A DNA stretch of 64,000 nucleotides from Roseovarius sp. UBA6217 (lineage in GTDB: Bacteria > Pseudomonadota > Alphaproteobacteria > Rhodobacterales > Rhodobacteraceae): assembly GCA_002421985.1 (NCBI GenBank), contig DISF01000053.1:90686-154685 (forward strand). The letters run 5' to 3'. Below are positions 42,834 to 51,763 of this stretch, one piece after another. Under the pieces are notes generated by a model. That model was given only the letters and a program-made list of their open reading frames with translations. It did not search any database and was not told the origin of the DNA. The stretch's first letter is position 1; each line of letters starts with the position of its first letter. A program made the position numbers and the translations under genes.

Positions 42834-44000
42834 ATGACAGCCACCAACAAACCCTCGATCCTTCAGAACATCAGGATCATCGACCTGACCTCAATCATGT
42901 TCGGCCCCCTGGCGACGCAGATGCTCGGCGATCTGGGGGCCGATGTCATCAAGGTGGAAGGCCCTGAGGGTGATCTCCTGCGGCAGATCCAGCCGTCTCG
43001 CCACGCGTTGATGGGTGCCGCCTTTCTGGGGGCGAACCGCAACAAGCGCAGCGTCGTTCTGGACCTCAAGACAGAGCCGGACCGAGACCGCCTGCGCAAG
43101 CTTCTGGCCGATGCCGATGTGATGATCTCAAGCATCCGGCCTGCGGCGCTGGCGCGCCTGTCGCTCGATCCCGATACGCTGCGGCGCGACAACCCGAACC
43201 TGATCACGGTTTCCGCGACCGGGTTTGGGCAGGACGGACCCTACGCCGCGAAACCCGCCTTTGACGACATCGTTCAGTCAGCCTCGGGGCTGGCAAGCCT
43301 GCCCCGCCTTCGCGATCCCGAGGCAAAGCCCGATTATTCCCCGACCATCCTTGCCGACAAGCTTGGCGGCATAACCGCGGCCTATGCGGTCATGGCGGCA
43401 CTGTTTCACCGCGAACGCACCGGTCAGGCGCAGCACGTCGAGGTGCCGATGTTCGAAACTCTGACGGCGTTTCTGCTGGCCGAGCATCTGGACGGTGCCA
43501 CATTCGATGACGTGCCCAGGAATTTCGGCTATGCGCGGATGCTGGTGCCGCACCGCCGCCCGCTTGAGACAAAGGATGGCTTCATAACGCTGCTGCCCTA
43601 TACCAACCTGCAATGGGCACGGTTCTTCAAGGTGGTCGGGCGCGATGACATGATCGACCACATCTGGGTCACTGACATGGACGCCCGTAGCCGCAACATC
43701 GGCGCATTATACGATATGGTGGCCCAGATTGCGCTAACTCGGACAACAGAGGACTGGCTTGCCCTGATGGAACAGGCCGACATACCCGCCATGCCGGTGC
43801 GCAACCTGTCGGATTTGCCGAACGATCCGCATCTTGCCGCGACCGGGTTCTTTCAACAGATTGATCACCCGACCGAAGGTGCGATCTGGACGACACGCCC
43901 GCCGGTTCGATTCTCGGCAACGCCGGCGCGGCATGATCATCGCCCTGCCCCCAGGCTGGGGGAGCACAGCGACGAGATCCTCGGTCCGGGTGAAAAATAG
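42834..44000 (+). CDS. CaiB/BaiF family III CoA transferase
   Basis: 388 residues from the ATG at 42834; a TTG at 42819 would add five. It shows IRIIDLTSIMFGPLATQMLG, VIKVEGPEGDLLRQ and NRNKRSVVLDLKTE, with the likely catalytic Asp in ILADKLGG. It differs enough from its neighbour that tandem duplication would be old. The two may act on different acids or form a heteromer, as some family III pairs do. No gene follows for about 200 bp, and that gap (44001-44198) shows nothing recognisable. Confidence 0.9.
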   Translation: MTATNKPSILQNIRIIDLTSIMFGPLATQMLGDLGADVIKVEGPEGDLLRQIQPSRHALMGAAFLGANRNKRSVVLDLKTEPDRDRLRKLLADADVMISSIRPAALARLSLDPDTLRRDNPNLITVSATGFGQDGPYAAKPAFDDIVQSASGLASLPRLRDPEAKPDYSPTILADKLGGITAAYAVMAALFHRERTGQAQHVEVPMFETLTAFLLAEHLDGATFDDVPRNFGYARMLVPHRRPLETKDGFITLLPYTNLQWARFFKVVGRDDMIDHIWVTDMDARSRNIGALYDMVAQIALTRTTEDWLALMEQADIPAMPVRNLSDLPNDPHLAATGFFQQIDHPTEGAIWTTRPPVRFSATPARHDHRPAPRLGEHSDEILGPGEK

Positions 44001-44198
44001 CTCCGCCTCGGTGTTTGTCGAAAAAGTCGCCCGCCGGTTTCCTGCGGCGTCTCTGGTTCAAAGGGGAGGCTTCCAGTTTCGGGGTTGAGCCAGACGGGCC
44101 CGGCGGGGAGCCAGTTGCGGGTTATGCCCGACCAGCGGCCTGGGTTCGGATCCGGTCTCCCGGGCATGTTCTGCGCGTAACCGCTGCTCACAATCCGT

Positions 44199-45047
44199 TC
44201 AGGTTGGTTCGGCAATCACAAGAATTTCTGCCGTGACGCAGATGGCATTCGCGTCACGCGCCAGGCGGCCGGTATACCCGCGCCCATCGAACCCGACCGA
44301 AGCAATCCGAAGATCAATTCCGCTGTCTTGCAACCGTCCATCGAGGATCAGGATCTCGGTGGCATAGCTCGTGATCCTTTTACCATCGCAAAAGGCGGTT
44401 CCGACGAGGCTGCCAATCCCTTCCAGCCGGGCTGTCGCATTGCCATGGCGATGCCAAAAGTCCAGCAAGGCGGACCCGATATCCTGATTGGGCCGCAAGG
44501 TGACGAGGAAGGCATTTGTTTTGGCCGGAGCATCCGTGGACTGGGGCCGGAACAGGGTGAAATTCGTCTCGGGATCGTGGCAGGACACAAGCCCCGCCCC
44601 TTTCAGGCCCCATCCCGTCGCCTCGAAATCCTGCGACAGGATACTTTCATCGCACAGCATGTGCCCGGCGTCCGGCAGACCCGTCACCGCGTCCCAAACC
44701 CCGTGACAATGCAGGAACGCCAGCCCCTCACGCTGGCCCAGATGCACGCCCGCATGTCTGGCACGCACGGGTGCGGTCCTTTCATTTGTCGCGCTATACC
44801 ACGCGGCATGGTCATCGCCGGGCGAGGGGGCCGGGGTGACAAAGCGCAAAAGGGCAAAGCTGGCCCCGTCAAGGCGCAGATAGCCGAAGGCAAACCCCAG
44901 CCCGGCAAAGGCAGACTGCACCGCCTGTGCCAGGCTCTGTCCGGCAACCAGCGTGACGCGCACCGGGACCGCCTCGCAGGGAAGGGCGATCAAGCGCTCC
45001 TTGGCGATCTCGCCGGGATGCTGTATCCGTCGCATCTTTTCCGTCAC
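44199..45047 (-). CDS. PCC/DUF296-domain protein, probably two tandem domains
   Basis: 282 residues. The first half contains LHCHGVWDAVTGLPDAGHML, which resembles the His-rich H-x-H-G / G-G-H core of the plant and prokaryote conserved (PCC, DUF296) domain. The second half has VTLRPNQDIGSALLDFW and LEGIGSLVG, a second copy of the fold's start. The role in bacteria is poorly known. The start is taken as the GTG at 45047, which overlaps the ligase stop as GTGA. Last gene of the IclR-thiolase-ligase operon, so it likely acts on the same CoA or carboxylate chemistry. Confidence 0.65.
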   Translation of the reverse strand: MTEKMRRIQHPGEIAKERLIALPCEAVPVRVTLVAGQSLAQAVQSAFAGLGFAFGYLRLDGASFALLRFVTPAPSPGDDHAAWYSATNERTAPVRARHAGVHLGQREGLAFLHCHGVWDAVTGLPDAGHMLCDESILSQDFEATGWGLKGAGLVSCHDPETNFTLFRPQSTDAPAKTNAFLVTLRPNQDIGSALLDFWHRHGNATARLEGIGSLVGTAFCDGKRITSYATEILILDGRLQDSGIDLRIASVGFDGRGYTGRLARDANAICVTAEILVIAEPT

Positions 45048-46633
45048 GCTGCCGGGTCCGGCAACTGACCACGGGCCAGAAGTTCGTCGCGGATCATGTT
45101 CCTGGTGATCTTGCCATAGGCCGACTTGGGCAACGCATCCCACAGCACGACGTAGCGCGGCAGCTTGTAGCGGGCCACCTGCGGGGAAAGCCATGCCAGA
45201 ATGTCATCGGGACTTGGTGCCGACTGTGGGTTCGGCACGCACACGGCCATGCCCACCTCGCCCCAGACCGGATCGGGGACGCCCAGCACCACGACTTCGG
45301 AGAGGTCGGGATGCAGAAGCAGTTTCTCTTCAATCTCGCGGGGATAGATGTTGGAGCCGCCGGAAATATACATGTCGGACGCGCGTCCGGTCAGATAGAC
45401 AAAGCCCTGCGGATCCATGTGGCCCAGATCGCCGGTCAGGAACCAGCCGTCGCGGAAACTCTTCTCATTGGCCGTCGGATTGTCGAAGTAACCTGCAAAC
45501 ACCGCAGGACCGATCACCGCGATTTCGCCGGTTTCGCCAAAGGCGACCTCCTCGCCCTGCGGGTTCTGGATCTGCACCTGCATCCCCGTGCGGGCAAAGC
45601 CGCAAGTGCCGATGCGCATCCTGTCATCATCGGCGTGATGATGCGCGGGCGGCAGGACGGTGATGTTCCCCGTCACCTCACCAAGGCCGAAATATTGCAC
45701 CAGCACCGGGCCCAGCTTGTCCAGCGCGCGGCGCTGGTCGGCGCGATACATCGGTGCCCCTGCATATATGACATAGCGCAGGCTGGAGTGGTCGTGCTGA
45801 TCGACACCCGGATCCTCGACCAGCAGTTTCAGAATCGTCGGCACGGTAAACATGTTGGTGACACGCCAGCGCGCGACCAGTGCCCATATCTGGGCGGGGT
45901 CGAACTTCTCGCCCGTGGGAAGGATGGTTTTCACCCCATGTGCCACCTGCGCCAATTGGTGAACGCCTGCGCCGTGCGACAAGGGGGCCACCACGAGCGA
46001 GGCATCTTCGGGTCCTGTCGCGGGCATCAGATCGCACAGGTGGTTGGTGATCACAAAGGCCAGTTGGCCATGGGTCAGCACGGCGGCCTTGGGTTTGCCC
46101 GTGGTGCCGGAGGTGAAGAAGAACCACGCCGGATCATCGCGCTGCACCGCTACGGCGGCTGGTGCCGCGCCGCGATGACGGGAAATCAGCGCCTCATAGT
46201 CGGGCCCGATGAGAATCGTCGCATCGACATGCGGCGCACAGGCGGCAGCGTGGTCGCAGAATTGCGCCCCGCAGAGCAAGAGCCTTGCCCCGGACGAGCC
46301 TGCCAGCCATGCCAGATCGTCAGGCGAGAGGCGGAAATTCGCGGGCACCCAGACAGCCCCCACACGCCAGCAGGCAAACATCGCCTCGAACATCTGGTTG
46401 CAATTGGACGATTGCACCAGCACCCTGTCCCCCTTGGTGATGCCGTAGTCTTGCACCAAGGCCTGCGCGAAGGCAGCGGCGCGGGCCTCGATCTCGGCCC
46501 AGCTCCAGGTTTGATCGCCCCAGACAAAGCCGATGTCGTCCCCCAGCCGCCGCGCGCTTTCGGTCAGAAGATGCGACAGATTCATCACCCGCCTGGAAAC
46601 CGGGGTGACGCCCTGCGACAGATCCATTCTCAT
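45044..46633 (-). CDS. Acyl-CoA synthetase (AMP-forming, FadD-like)
   Basis: 529 residues with the full adenylate-forming signature: ATP loop TSGTTGKPK (174-182), LSHGAGVHQ, FGLGEVTGN, the hinge DGWFLTGDLGHMD and SGGSNIYPREIEE, and the C-terminal Lys in PKSAYGKITRN. It ligates CoA to a carboxylic acid with ATP. It is the only clearly competent ligase in the window, in contrast with the PaaK-like protein at 32457. Start and stop overlap both neighbours by 4 bp. Confidence 0.93.
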   Translation of the reverse strand: MRMDLSQGVTPVSRRVMNLSHLLTESARRLGDDIGFVWGDQTWSWAEIEARAAAFAQALVQDYGITKGDRVLVQSSNCNQMFEAMFACWRVGAVWVPANFRLSPDDLAWLAGSSGARLLLCGAQFCDHAAACAPHVDATILIGPDYEALISRHRGAAPAAVAVQRDDPAWFFFTSGTTGKPKAAVLTHGQLAFVITNHLCDLMPATGPEDASLVVAPLSHGAGVHQLAQVAHGVKTILPTGEKFDPAQIWALVARWRVTNMFTVPTILKLLVEDPGVDQHDHSSLRYVIYAGAPMYRADQRRALDKLGPVLVQYFGLGEVTGNITVLPPAHHHADDDRMRIGTCGFARTGMQVQIQNPQGEEVAFGETGEIAVIGPAVFAGYFDNPTANEKSFRDGWFLTGDLGHMDPQGFVYLTGRASDMYISGGSNIYPREIEEKLLLHPDLSEVVVLGVPDPVWGEVGMAVCVPNPQSAPSPDDILAWLSPQVARYKLPRYVVLWDALPKSAYGKITRNMIRDELLARGQLPDPAA

Positions 46634-47799
46634 TTCACGCGTTCCAGGATCGAGACATAATTGGCCACGGCAGCACCGCCCATGTTGAACACGCCTGCAA
46701 GCGTGGCATCGGGGATCTGCATCCCCTCGGCCTCACCGGCCAGTTGCATTGCTGCCATGACATGCATCGACACACCCGTGGCCCCGATAGGGTGCCCCTT
46801 GGATTTCAGCCCGCCAGAGGCGTTGACCGGCAGCCGCCCGTCCTTTTGCGTGATCCCCTCGCGGATGATGCGGTGCCCCTGACCGGGTTCGGCCAGTCCC
46901 ATCGCCTCGTATTCCAGCATCTCGGCGATGGTAAAACAGTCATGCGTTTCGACAAGGCTCAGGTCATCCAGCGTCAGGCCGGACTCTGCCAATGCCTTTG
47001 ACCACGCCATGCGCGCGCCGCGAAATTCCAGCACATCGCGCCGCGACAGGGCCATGATGTCATTGGCCTGCACCCGCGTCCGAAAGCCAATAGCGCGCTG
47101 CATGGTTGCCGCTGTCTCGGCATCCGCCAACACCAGCACCGCCGCACCGTCCGAGACAAGCGAGCAATCGGTGCGCCGCAACGGGCCCGCCACGCGGGGG
47201 TTCTTGTCGGAGACGGTGTTGCAGAAGCTCAGTCCGAAATCCTTGCGCATATGGGCGTAAGGGTTGGCCATGCCGTTGGCGTGATTCTTGGCGGCGATCA
47301 TTGCAAGCTCTTCCGAGCGGTCGCCGTAACGCTGAAAATAGCTTTGCGCGATCTGCCCGAACAGACCGGCAAAGCCGCCGTCAACATCCGCTTCCTCTGC
47401 GCGGTAACTGGCCCCCAACAGGATGTCGCCCACTTCGGCCGTGGGGGTGGCCGTCATCTTCTCTGCCCCGACGACCAAGGCGATGTTCCCGCGTCCAGCC
47501 TCGATGAAATCCATCGCGCCGAACAGTGCCGCCGATCCGGTCGCGCAGGCATTCTCGAACCGGGTCGCCGGTGTATGGGCCAGGCCTTCGGTCCCCATGG
47601 CGACCAGGGCACCCTGAAAATCCTGCTTGGAAAAGCCGTTGTTGAAGACACCTACGAAAATGCCGTCCACATCCTGCGGGCCGATCTGCGCGTGCCCCAG
47701 GGCCTGTGACACGGCCTCGGCCATCAGGCTTTCGGTATCGGGGTGTTCGGATTTGCCAAAGGCCGTATGGCCCCAGCCGACGATCTGCGCGCGTGTCAT
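46630..47799 (-). CDS. SCP2-type thiolase (acetyl-CoA acetyltransferase family)
   Basis: 389 residues with an intact thiolase centre: Cys85 in ENACATGSA, the SCP2-type HDCF loop (His286, Cys288) in ETHDCFT, and His336 in KGHPIGATG. The C-terminal Cys of classical thiolases is absent (FNMGG), as is usual in SCP2 thiolases, where the HDCF Cys replaces it. It is therefore the only true beta-ketothiolase of the window, and the internal standard against which the three aldolase-like paralogues can be judged. The ATG at 47799 has an AAAGGAAA site and overlaps the regulator's stop. Confidence 0.92.
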   Translation of the reverse strand: MTRAQIVGWGHTAFGKSEHPDTESLMAEAVSQALGHAQIGPQDVDGIFVGVFNNGFSKQDFQGALVAMGTEGLAHTPATRFENACATGSAALFGAMDFIEAGRGNIALVVGAEKMTATPTAEVGDILLGASYRAEEADVDGGFAGLFGQIAQSYFQRYGDRSEELAMIAAKNHANGMANPYAHMRKDFGLSFCNTVSDKNPRVAGPLRRTDCSLVSDGAAVLVLADAETAATMQRAIGFRTRVQANDIMALSRRDVLEFRGARMAWSKALAESGLTLDDLSLVETHDCFTIAEMLEYEAMGLAEPGQGHRIIREGITQKDGRLPVNASGGLKSKGHPIGATGVSMHVMAAMQLAGEAEGMQIPDATLAGVFNMGGAAVANYVSILERVK

Positions 47800-48671
47800 G
47801 GTTCGTTTCCTTTCAGTGATTCGCCCTCGGGCCAACCCGTGGGCGGGGCCGTGGCAAGACGTGTTTCAATCAGGCGCGCCTCGGCTTGCAACTTCTGTGC
47901 AAGCTCGCTGCGGCGGGGTTCCTTCATCCGGCTTTCGATGGCCGCCAGTGAGACAGCGCCGACCAACTGGCCTTTCTGCCCCCGCAACGCGACACCAAGG
48001 CCCCATGAATCCTCGAAGATCAGACCGGGGTTCAGGGCCACGCCGGTCGCCCGCGCCTGCGCAAGATGGGCGCGCAATGTCTCGGGGGAGAGACGGGGAT
48101 AGTTGCTTGTCAGCTCGACATGGTTGGATCTCATCACCGCCTCGGCCTCAGCCTCGGGCAGCGCGGCCAGCATGGCCAGCGATCCCGCCCCCACGCCCAG
48201 CGGATGATGCCCGCCGGGCATCAGCGCATAGGTGCGAATCGGATAGGTGCCTTCCTCGCGGTGCAGGCAGACCGAGTATCGCCCGCGCCGCACCGACAGA
48301 AAGGCGGCATCTCCCGTGTCTCGTGCAAGGCGTTGCAGACTATCGATCGCCTGGGACAAGAGCCCGTGGCGATCCTGTGCCAGAAGACCCAAAAGATAGG
48401 CTTCTTCCCCCAGATGATAGGTGCGGGTGATGTCGGCCTGTTCGACCAGCCGCGCCCGCATGAGGGCCAGCACAAGGCGCCTGACCGTGGCCTTGTTCAG
48501 CCCGGTTTCCGCAACAAGACCCGATAACGAGATGCCCGCCGCCGAGTGCTGTCCGATCAGACACAGCAGCGCCAGCGCCCGGTCCACGCTTTGCGCGCCG
48601 CCAAGCGACGAGTCTCGCTCATCCAGTTTCACATTATGAACCAAAAACAGGGGGCTTTCGTGGCATGGCAT
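47796..48671 (-). CDS. IclR-family transcriptional regulator
   Basis: About 291 residues. The winged helix-turn-helix (ISLSGLVAETGLNKATVRRL) precedes the effector domain (YALMPGGHHPLGVGAGSLAM; NPGLIFEDSWGLGVALRG). Several start codons are possible; the ATG at 48671 is used here, but the family usually begins nearer SLGGAQSVDRA. It is the first gene of the operon with thiolase and ligase (ATGA overlap) and faces a DctP gene, so it likely controls both directions. Confidence 0.9.
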   Translation of the reverse strand: MPCHESPLFLVHNVKLDERDSSLGGAQSVDRALALLCLIGQHSAAGISLSGLVAETGLNKATVRRLVLALMRARLVEQADITRTYHLGEEAYLLGLLAQDRHGLLSQAIDSLQRLARDTGDAAFLSVRRGRYSVCLHREEGTYPIRTYALMPGGHHPLGVGAGSLAMLAALPEAEAEAVMRSNHVELTSNYPRLSPETLRAHLAQARATGVALNPGLIFEDSWGLGVALRGQKGQLVGAVSLAAIESRMKEPRRSELAQKLQAEARLIETRLATAPPTGWPEGESLKGNEP

Positions 48672-48708
48672 TCGTATTCCCGGCCATCCTGATTTTATCT
48701 TGGGTGAT

Positions 48709-48727
48709 TTGCAAGTTTTTGTTGCAA
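48709..48727. promoter_or_regulatory. Dyad TTGCAA-N7-TTGCAA, candidate IclR operator
   Basis: Two TTGCAA half-sites 13 bp apart, with flanking bases that extend the symmetry (ATTTGCAA and TTGCAATT). They lie in the 146 bp between the divergent IclR and DctP genes. IclR proteins usually bind such AT-rich palindromes near their own promoters. Confidence 0.45.
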
Positions 48728-48817
48728 TTCTGAAAGCCAAAGGTCCACTATTTGATCAGCCCGGCGACGACGTGAGAACGGAGTCGCTGAGCGAGGGATA
48801 TTCCAAGGGAGTGACGA

Positions 48818-49822
48818 ATGAAATTTTTCAGCATCACAGGCGCGGCGCTGGCGGCAAGCCTTGCGGTCGCACTCAATATCGGTGCGGCAAGCGCGCAGGA
48901 ACTGCGACTGTCGCACAACACGGGCGACACGACGACGTGGCACAAGGGAGCAGAGCGTTTTGCCGAGCTGGTGGCCGAACGCTCGGGCGGCGATGTGACG
49001 GTGCGCGTATTCCCCAACGCGCAGCTATCGGGCGGCGATCAGATGCGTCAGGCCGAAATGGTCGGTCGGGGCGCGCTGGATCTGGTGGTGACATCGGCCA
49101 TCAACGTGACCCCGCTGGTGCCCGAGATGGCGGTGTTCTCGCTGCCCTATCTTTATTCCAATTACGAGCAGGTCGATGCGACCACACAGGGCGCACCCGG
49201 GCAGATTTTGTCCGATATTCTGCTGGAGAAAGGCATTGTCGTTCTGGCTTGGGGCGAGAACGGTTTCCGCGAAGTGACCAACAATAAACGCCCGATCCGC
49301 ACCCCCGATGACATGCGCGGCCTGAACATGCGCGTGGCAGGCCCGATGTATATCGACGTGATGAACGCGCTGGGTGCCAACCCCCAGCAGATGCAGTGGG
49401 GCGAGACGATGTCGGCGCTGCAGCAAGGCGTTGTGGATGGGCAGGAAAACCCCATTGGTGCCGTCATCATTCCGCAGCAAGTCTATGAAGTGCAGAAATA
49501 CCTGACCACCTGGCACTATTCCTATGACCCGATTTTCCTTGGTATTTCCAAGGATGTCTGGGAAAAATTCGACGCGGACAAACAGACGATGCTTCGTGAG
49601 GCAGCTCAGGAGGCGATGGAGTACCAGCGCCAGATCACCCGCGAGGGAACAGCCAAGGGGATCGACTTCCTGCGCGAGAAGGGCATGGAGGTCTATGAGC
49701 CGACCGACGAAGAACTGGCGGCCTTCCGCACGGCAACACAACCCGCCTTTGACCAGTGGGCTGCGAAAGTGGGCCCCGAGATCGTGGGCGCATTCCAGGA
49801 CGCTATCGCCGCCGCCAACTGA
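48818..49822 (+). CDS. DctP-type TRAP solute-binding protein
   Basis: 334 residues with a signal peptide ending GAASA at about residue 26. Clear DctP signatures are FAELVAERSGGDVTVRVFPN, the Arg-containing DDMRGLNMRVAG, and LQQGVVDGQENPIG. The ATG has GGGAG 7 bp upstream. It is placed before its permease genes, unlike the DctP at 23020. Divergence from an IclR regulator suggests induction by the imported acid. Confidence 0.94.
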   Translation: MKFFSITGAALAASLAVALNIGAASAQELRLSHNTGDTTTWHKGAERFAELVAERSGGDVTVRVFPNAQLSGGDQMRQAEMVGRGALDLVVTSAINVTPLVPEMAVFSLPYLYSNYEQVDATTQGAPGQILSDILLEKGIVVLAWGENGFREVTNNKRPIRTPDDMRGLNMRVAGPMYIDVMNALGANPQQMQWGETMSALQQGVVDGQENPIGAVIIPQQVYEVQKYLTTWHYSYDPIFLGISKDVWEKFDADKQTMLREAAQEAMEYQRQITREGTAKGIDFLREKGMEVYEPTDEELAAFRTATQPAFDQWAAKVGPEIVGAFQDAIAAAN

Positions 49823-49836
49823 GGCGTGACCTAGCC

Positions 49837-49869
49837 GCCCGTGGCCACCGACGAGGGCCACGGGCTTTT
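49837..49869 (+). terminator. Attenuator/terminator hairpin between dctP and dctQ
   Basis: A perfect 10-bp stem (GCCCGTGGCC with GGCCACGGGC) and 9-nt loop, followed by CTTTT. It stands 15 bp after the binding-protein stop and ahead of dctQ. Partial read-through would give more binding protein than permease. Confidence 0.75.
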
Positions 49870-49888
49870 GCTGTCGGGGTTCCGATTG

Positions 49889-50389
49889 ATGATACGTCTG
49901 CTGTTGCGCGACTTTGAAAAGATCGTCTGCGCCATCCTTTTCATCACCATGACCGGCATCGGCTTTGTGAATGTCGTTGTGCGCTACGGCACCAACTTCT
50001 CCTTTGCCGCGAATGAGGAACTGCTGATCAACGGCTTTCTGCTGTTGACGGTGTTCGGTGCCGCCATCGCCGCCCGGCGCGGAGAGCATCTGGCCGTGAC
50101 CATGGTTCATGACATGTTGCCGCGTTGGCTCTGGTCGCCGGTTTTCCTGCTATCCGTTGCCTTGTCCGTGGCTTTGCTGGCGTTCTCGGCCTGGTTCTCT
50201 TGGGAAGCGATGATGAATATCAAGCGGGTCGGGATGCGCTCTTACGGTCTGGGGCTGCCTGCATGGTATTATCAGGCCGCTTTGCCCCTGGGGTTCGCGC
50301 TGATCATCCTGCGCTATCTGCAACACGCCTGGACGGTCCTGCGCGCGGGGCCTGATGCCAAGGCGATTGCCCGGAGCGATCATGTTTGA
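49889..50389 (+). CDS. TRAP transporter small permease (DctQ type)
   Basis: 166 residues with four membrane segments and the DctQ pattern FAANEELLINGFLLLTVFGA followed by ARRGEHLAV. The ATG at 49889 is used because the earlier GTG at 49841 lies inside the attenuator stem. Overlaps dctM by 8 bp. Confidence 0.88.
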   Translation: MIRLLLRDFEKIVCAILFITMTGIGFVNVVVRYGTNFSFAANEELLINGFLLLTVFGAAIAARRGEHLAVTMVHDMLPRWLWSPVFLLSVALSVALLAFSAWFSWEAMMNIKRVGMRSYGLGLPAWYYQAALPLGFALIILRYLQHAWTVLRAGPDAKAIARSDHV

Positions 50390-51728
50390 GCTGATCGGCA
50401 TCTCATCGGCCGGAACGCAGATGATCATCGTGTTTTTCGTGCTGCTGGCGCTGCGGGTGCCAGTGGCTTTCGCGCTGGGCCTGTCGGCGCTTTATGCGAT
50501 GTGGACCATCGGCTTCGGTCTGGATCTGGCCGGGGATCTGATCGCCACGGGCATCACCAAATTCTCGCTTCTGGCGATCCCGTTCTTCATTCTGGCGGGC
50601 ACCTTGATGGGCAGTCTTGGCATTGCCGAACGGATGATCCGTTTCTTTCGGGTCGCCGTTGGCGATCTTCCGGGGGGCATGGGCACAGTGGGCACCATTG
50701 TCTGCCTGTTCTGGGGGGCGGTCAGCGGATCGGGCCCCGCATCCGTCGCTGCCATTGGCCCCATGATCATCAAGGGTATGGAGGAGGACGGCTATGACCG
50801 CGCCTTCGCGGCCGGGCTGGTGGTGACGGGAGCGGCCTTCTCGATCGTGATCCCGCCGTCCATCGGTCTGGTGATCTATGGCGTCATCGCCGAAACCTCG
50901 ATCTCGCAATTGTTCATCGCGGCCATCATACCGGGCATTTTCATGGCCTTGATCATGTTGCTGGTGCTGCCGTTCGCGCCTCACCGCACCGGGGCGGCTG
51001 GAGTGTCCGGCAGTAGCGCCGCCTTGCAAGCTCTCAGCCCGAATCCCTATGCCCAAATGCCACGGCGGGTGGCTCTGTGGCAGTCCTTCCGGGACAGTTT
51101 CTGGGGGCTGATGACACCGGTGGTCATTCTGGGCGGGATCTATTCCGGCATTTTCACCCCGACCGAGGCCGCCATCGTCGCCACCGTCTACGCGCTTGCT
51201 GTGGGTGGTTTCGCCTATCGCACCCTGAACGCGAAGGCGCTCTTCGTTGCGCTGGGCGATGCGGCGGCATCCTCTGCGGTCGTCATGCTGATCGTGGCCT
51301 ATGCCAGTCTGTTTGGTTGGGTGGTCACGGTCGATGATCTGGTGGGCAGCTATTCCAGCGCGCTTTTGGGGGTGAGCGAGAGTGGCTGGGTGATCCTTCT
51401 TGTTGTCATGGTGATCCTGCTGATTGCGGGGATGTTCATGGACCCTGTGACCGTCATGTTCATCGCTTTGCCGATTTTCCTGCCGGTCGCGCGTGAAATG
51501 GGATGGGATCCGGTCTGGTTCGGGGTGTTGGTCATGGTCAATCTGGCCATCGGTCTTATCACCCCGCCTGTGGGGATAAATCTCTATGTGGCGGCCAATG
51601 TGACAAAACTCGGCATCGAACAGGTGGCGCGGGGCACAATGCCGTTCCTGCTGGCAAGTCTGATCGGCTTGATCGTGGTCGCGGCGGTGCCGGAAATTTC
51701 GCTGATTCTGGTGAAATGGTTCCGGTAA
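50382..51728 (+). CDS. TRAP transporter large permease (DctM type)
   Basis: 448 residues, about 12 membrane segments. DctM patterns seen are FFILAGTLMGSLGIAERMI, SGSGPASVAAIGPMIIKGM, IPPSIGLVIYG, FTPTEAAIVATVYAL and LITPPVGINLYVAAN. It works with the upstream DctP and DctQ. An SDR gene follows after 35 bp in the same direction. Confidence 0.93.
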   Translation: MFELIGISSAGTQMIIVFFVLLALRVPVAFALGLSALYAMWTIGFGLDLAGDLIATGITKFSLLAIPFFILAGTLMGSLGIAERMIRFFRVAVGDLPGGMGTVGTIVCLFWGAVSGSGPASVAAIGPMIIKGMEEDGYDRAFAAGLVVTGAAFSIVIPPSIGLVIYGVIAETSISQLFIAAIIPGIFMALIMLLVLPFAPHRTGAAGVSGSSAALQALSPNPYAQMPRRVALWQSFRDSFWGLMTPVVILGGIYSGIFTPTEAAIVATVYALAVGGFAYRTLNAKALFVALGDAAASSAVVMLIVAYASLFGWVVTVDDLVGSYSSALLGVSESGWVILLVVMVILLIAGMFMDPVTVMFIALPIFLPVAREMGWDPVWFGVLVMVNLAIGLITPPVGINLYVAANVTKLGIEQVARGTMPFLLASLIGLIVVAAVPEISLILVKWFR

Positions 51729-51763
51729 GTGACCGCAAGGCAAGGCAAAGCAAGGAATTGGAC

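Noticed and set aside
44001..44198. Small open frames between the CoA transferase and the PCC-domain gene
   Set aside because: No ribosome site and no similarity to known proteins; composition looks like non-coding spacer.
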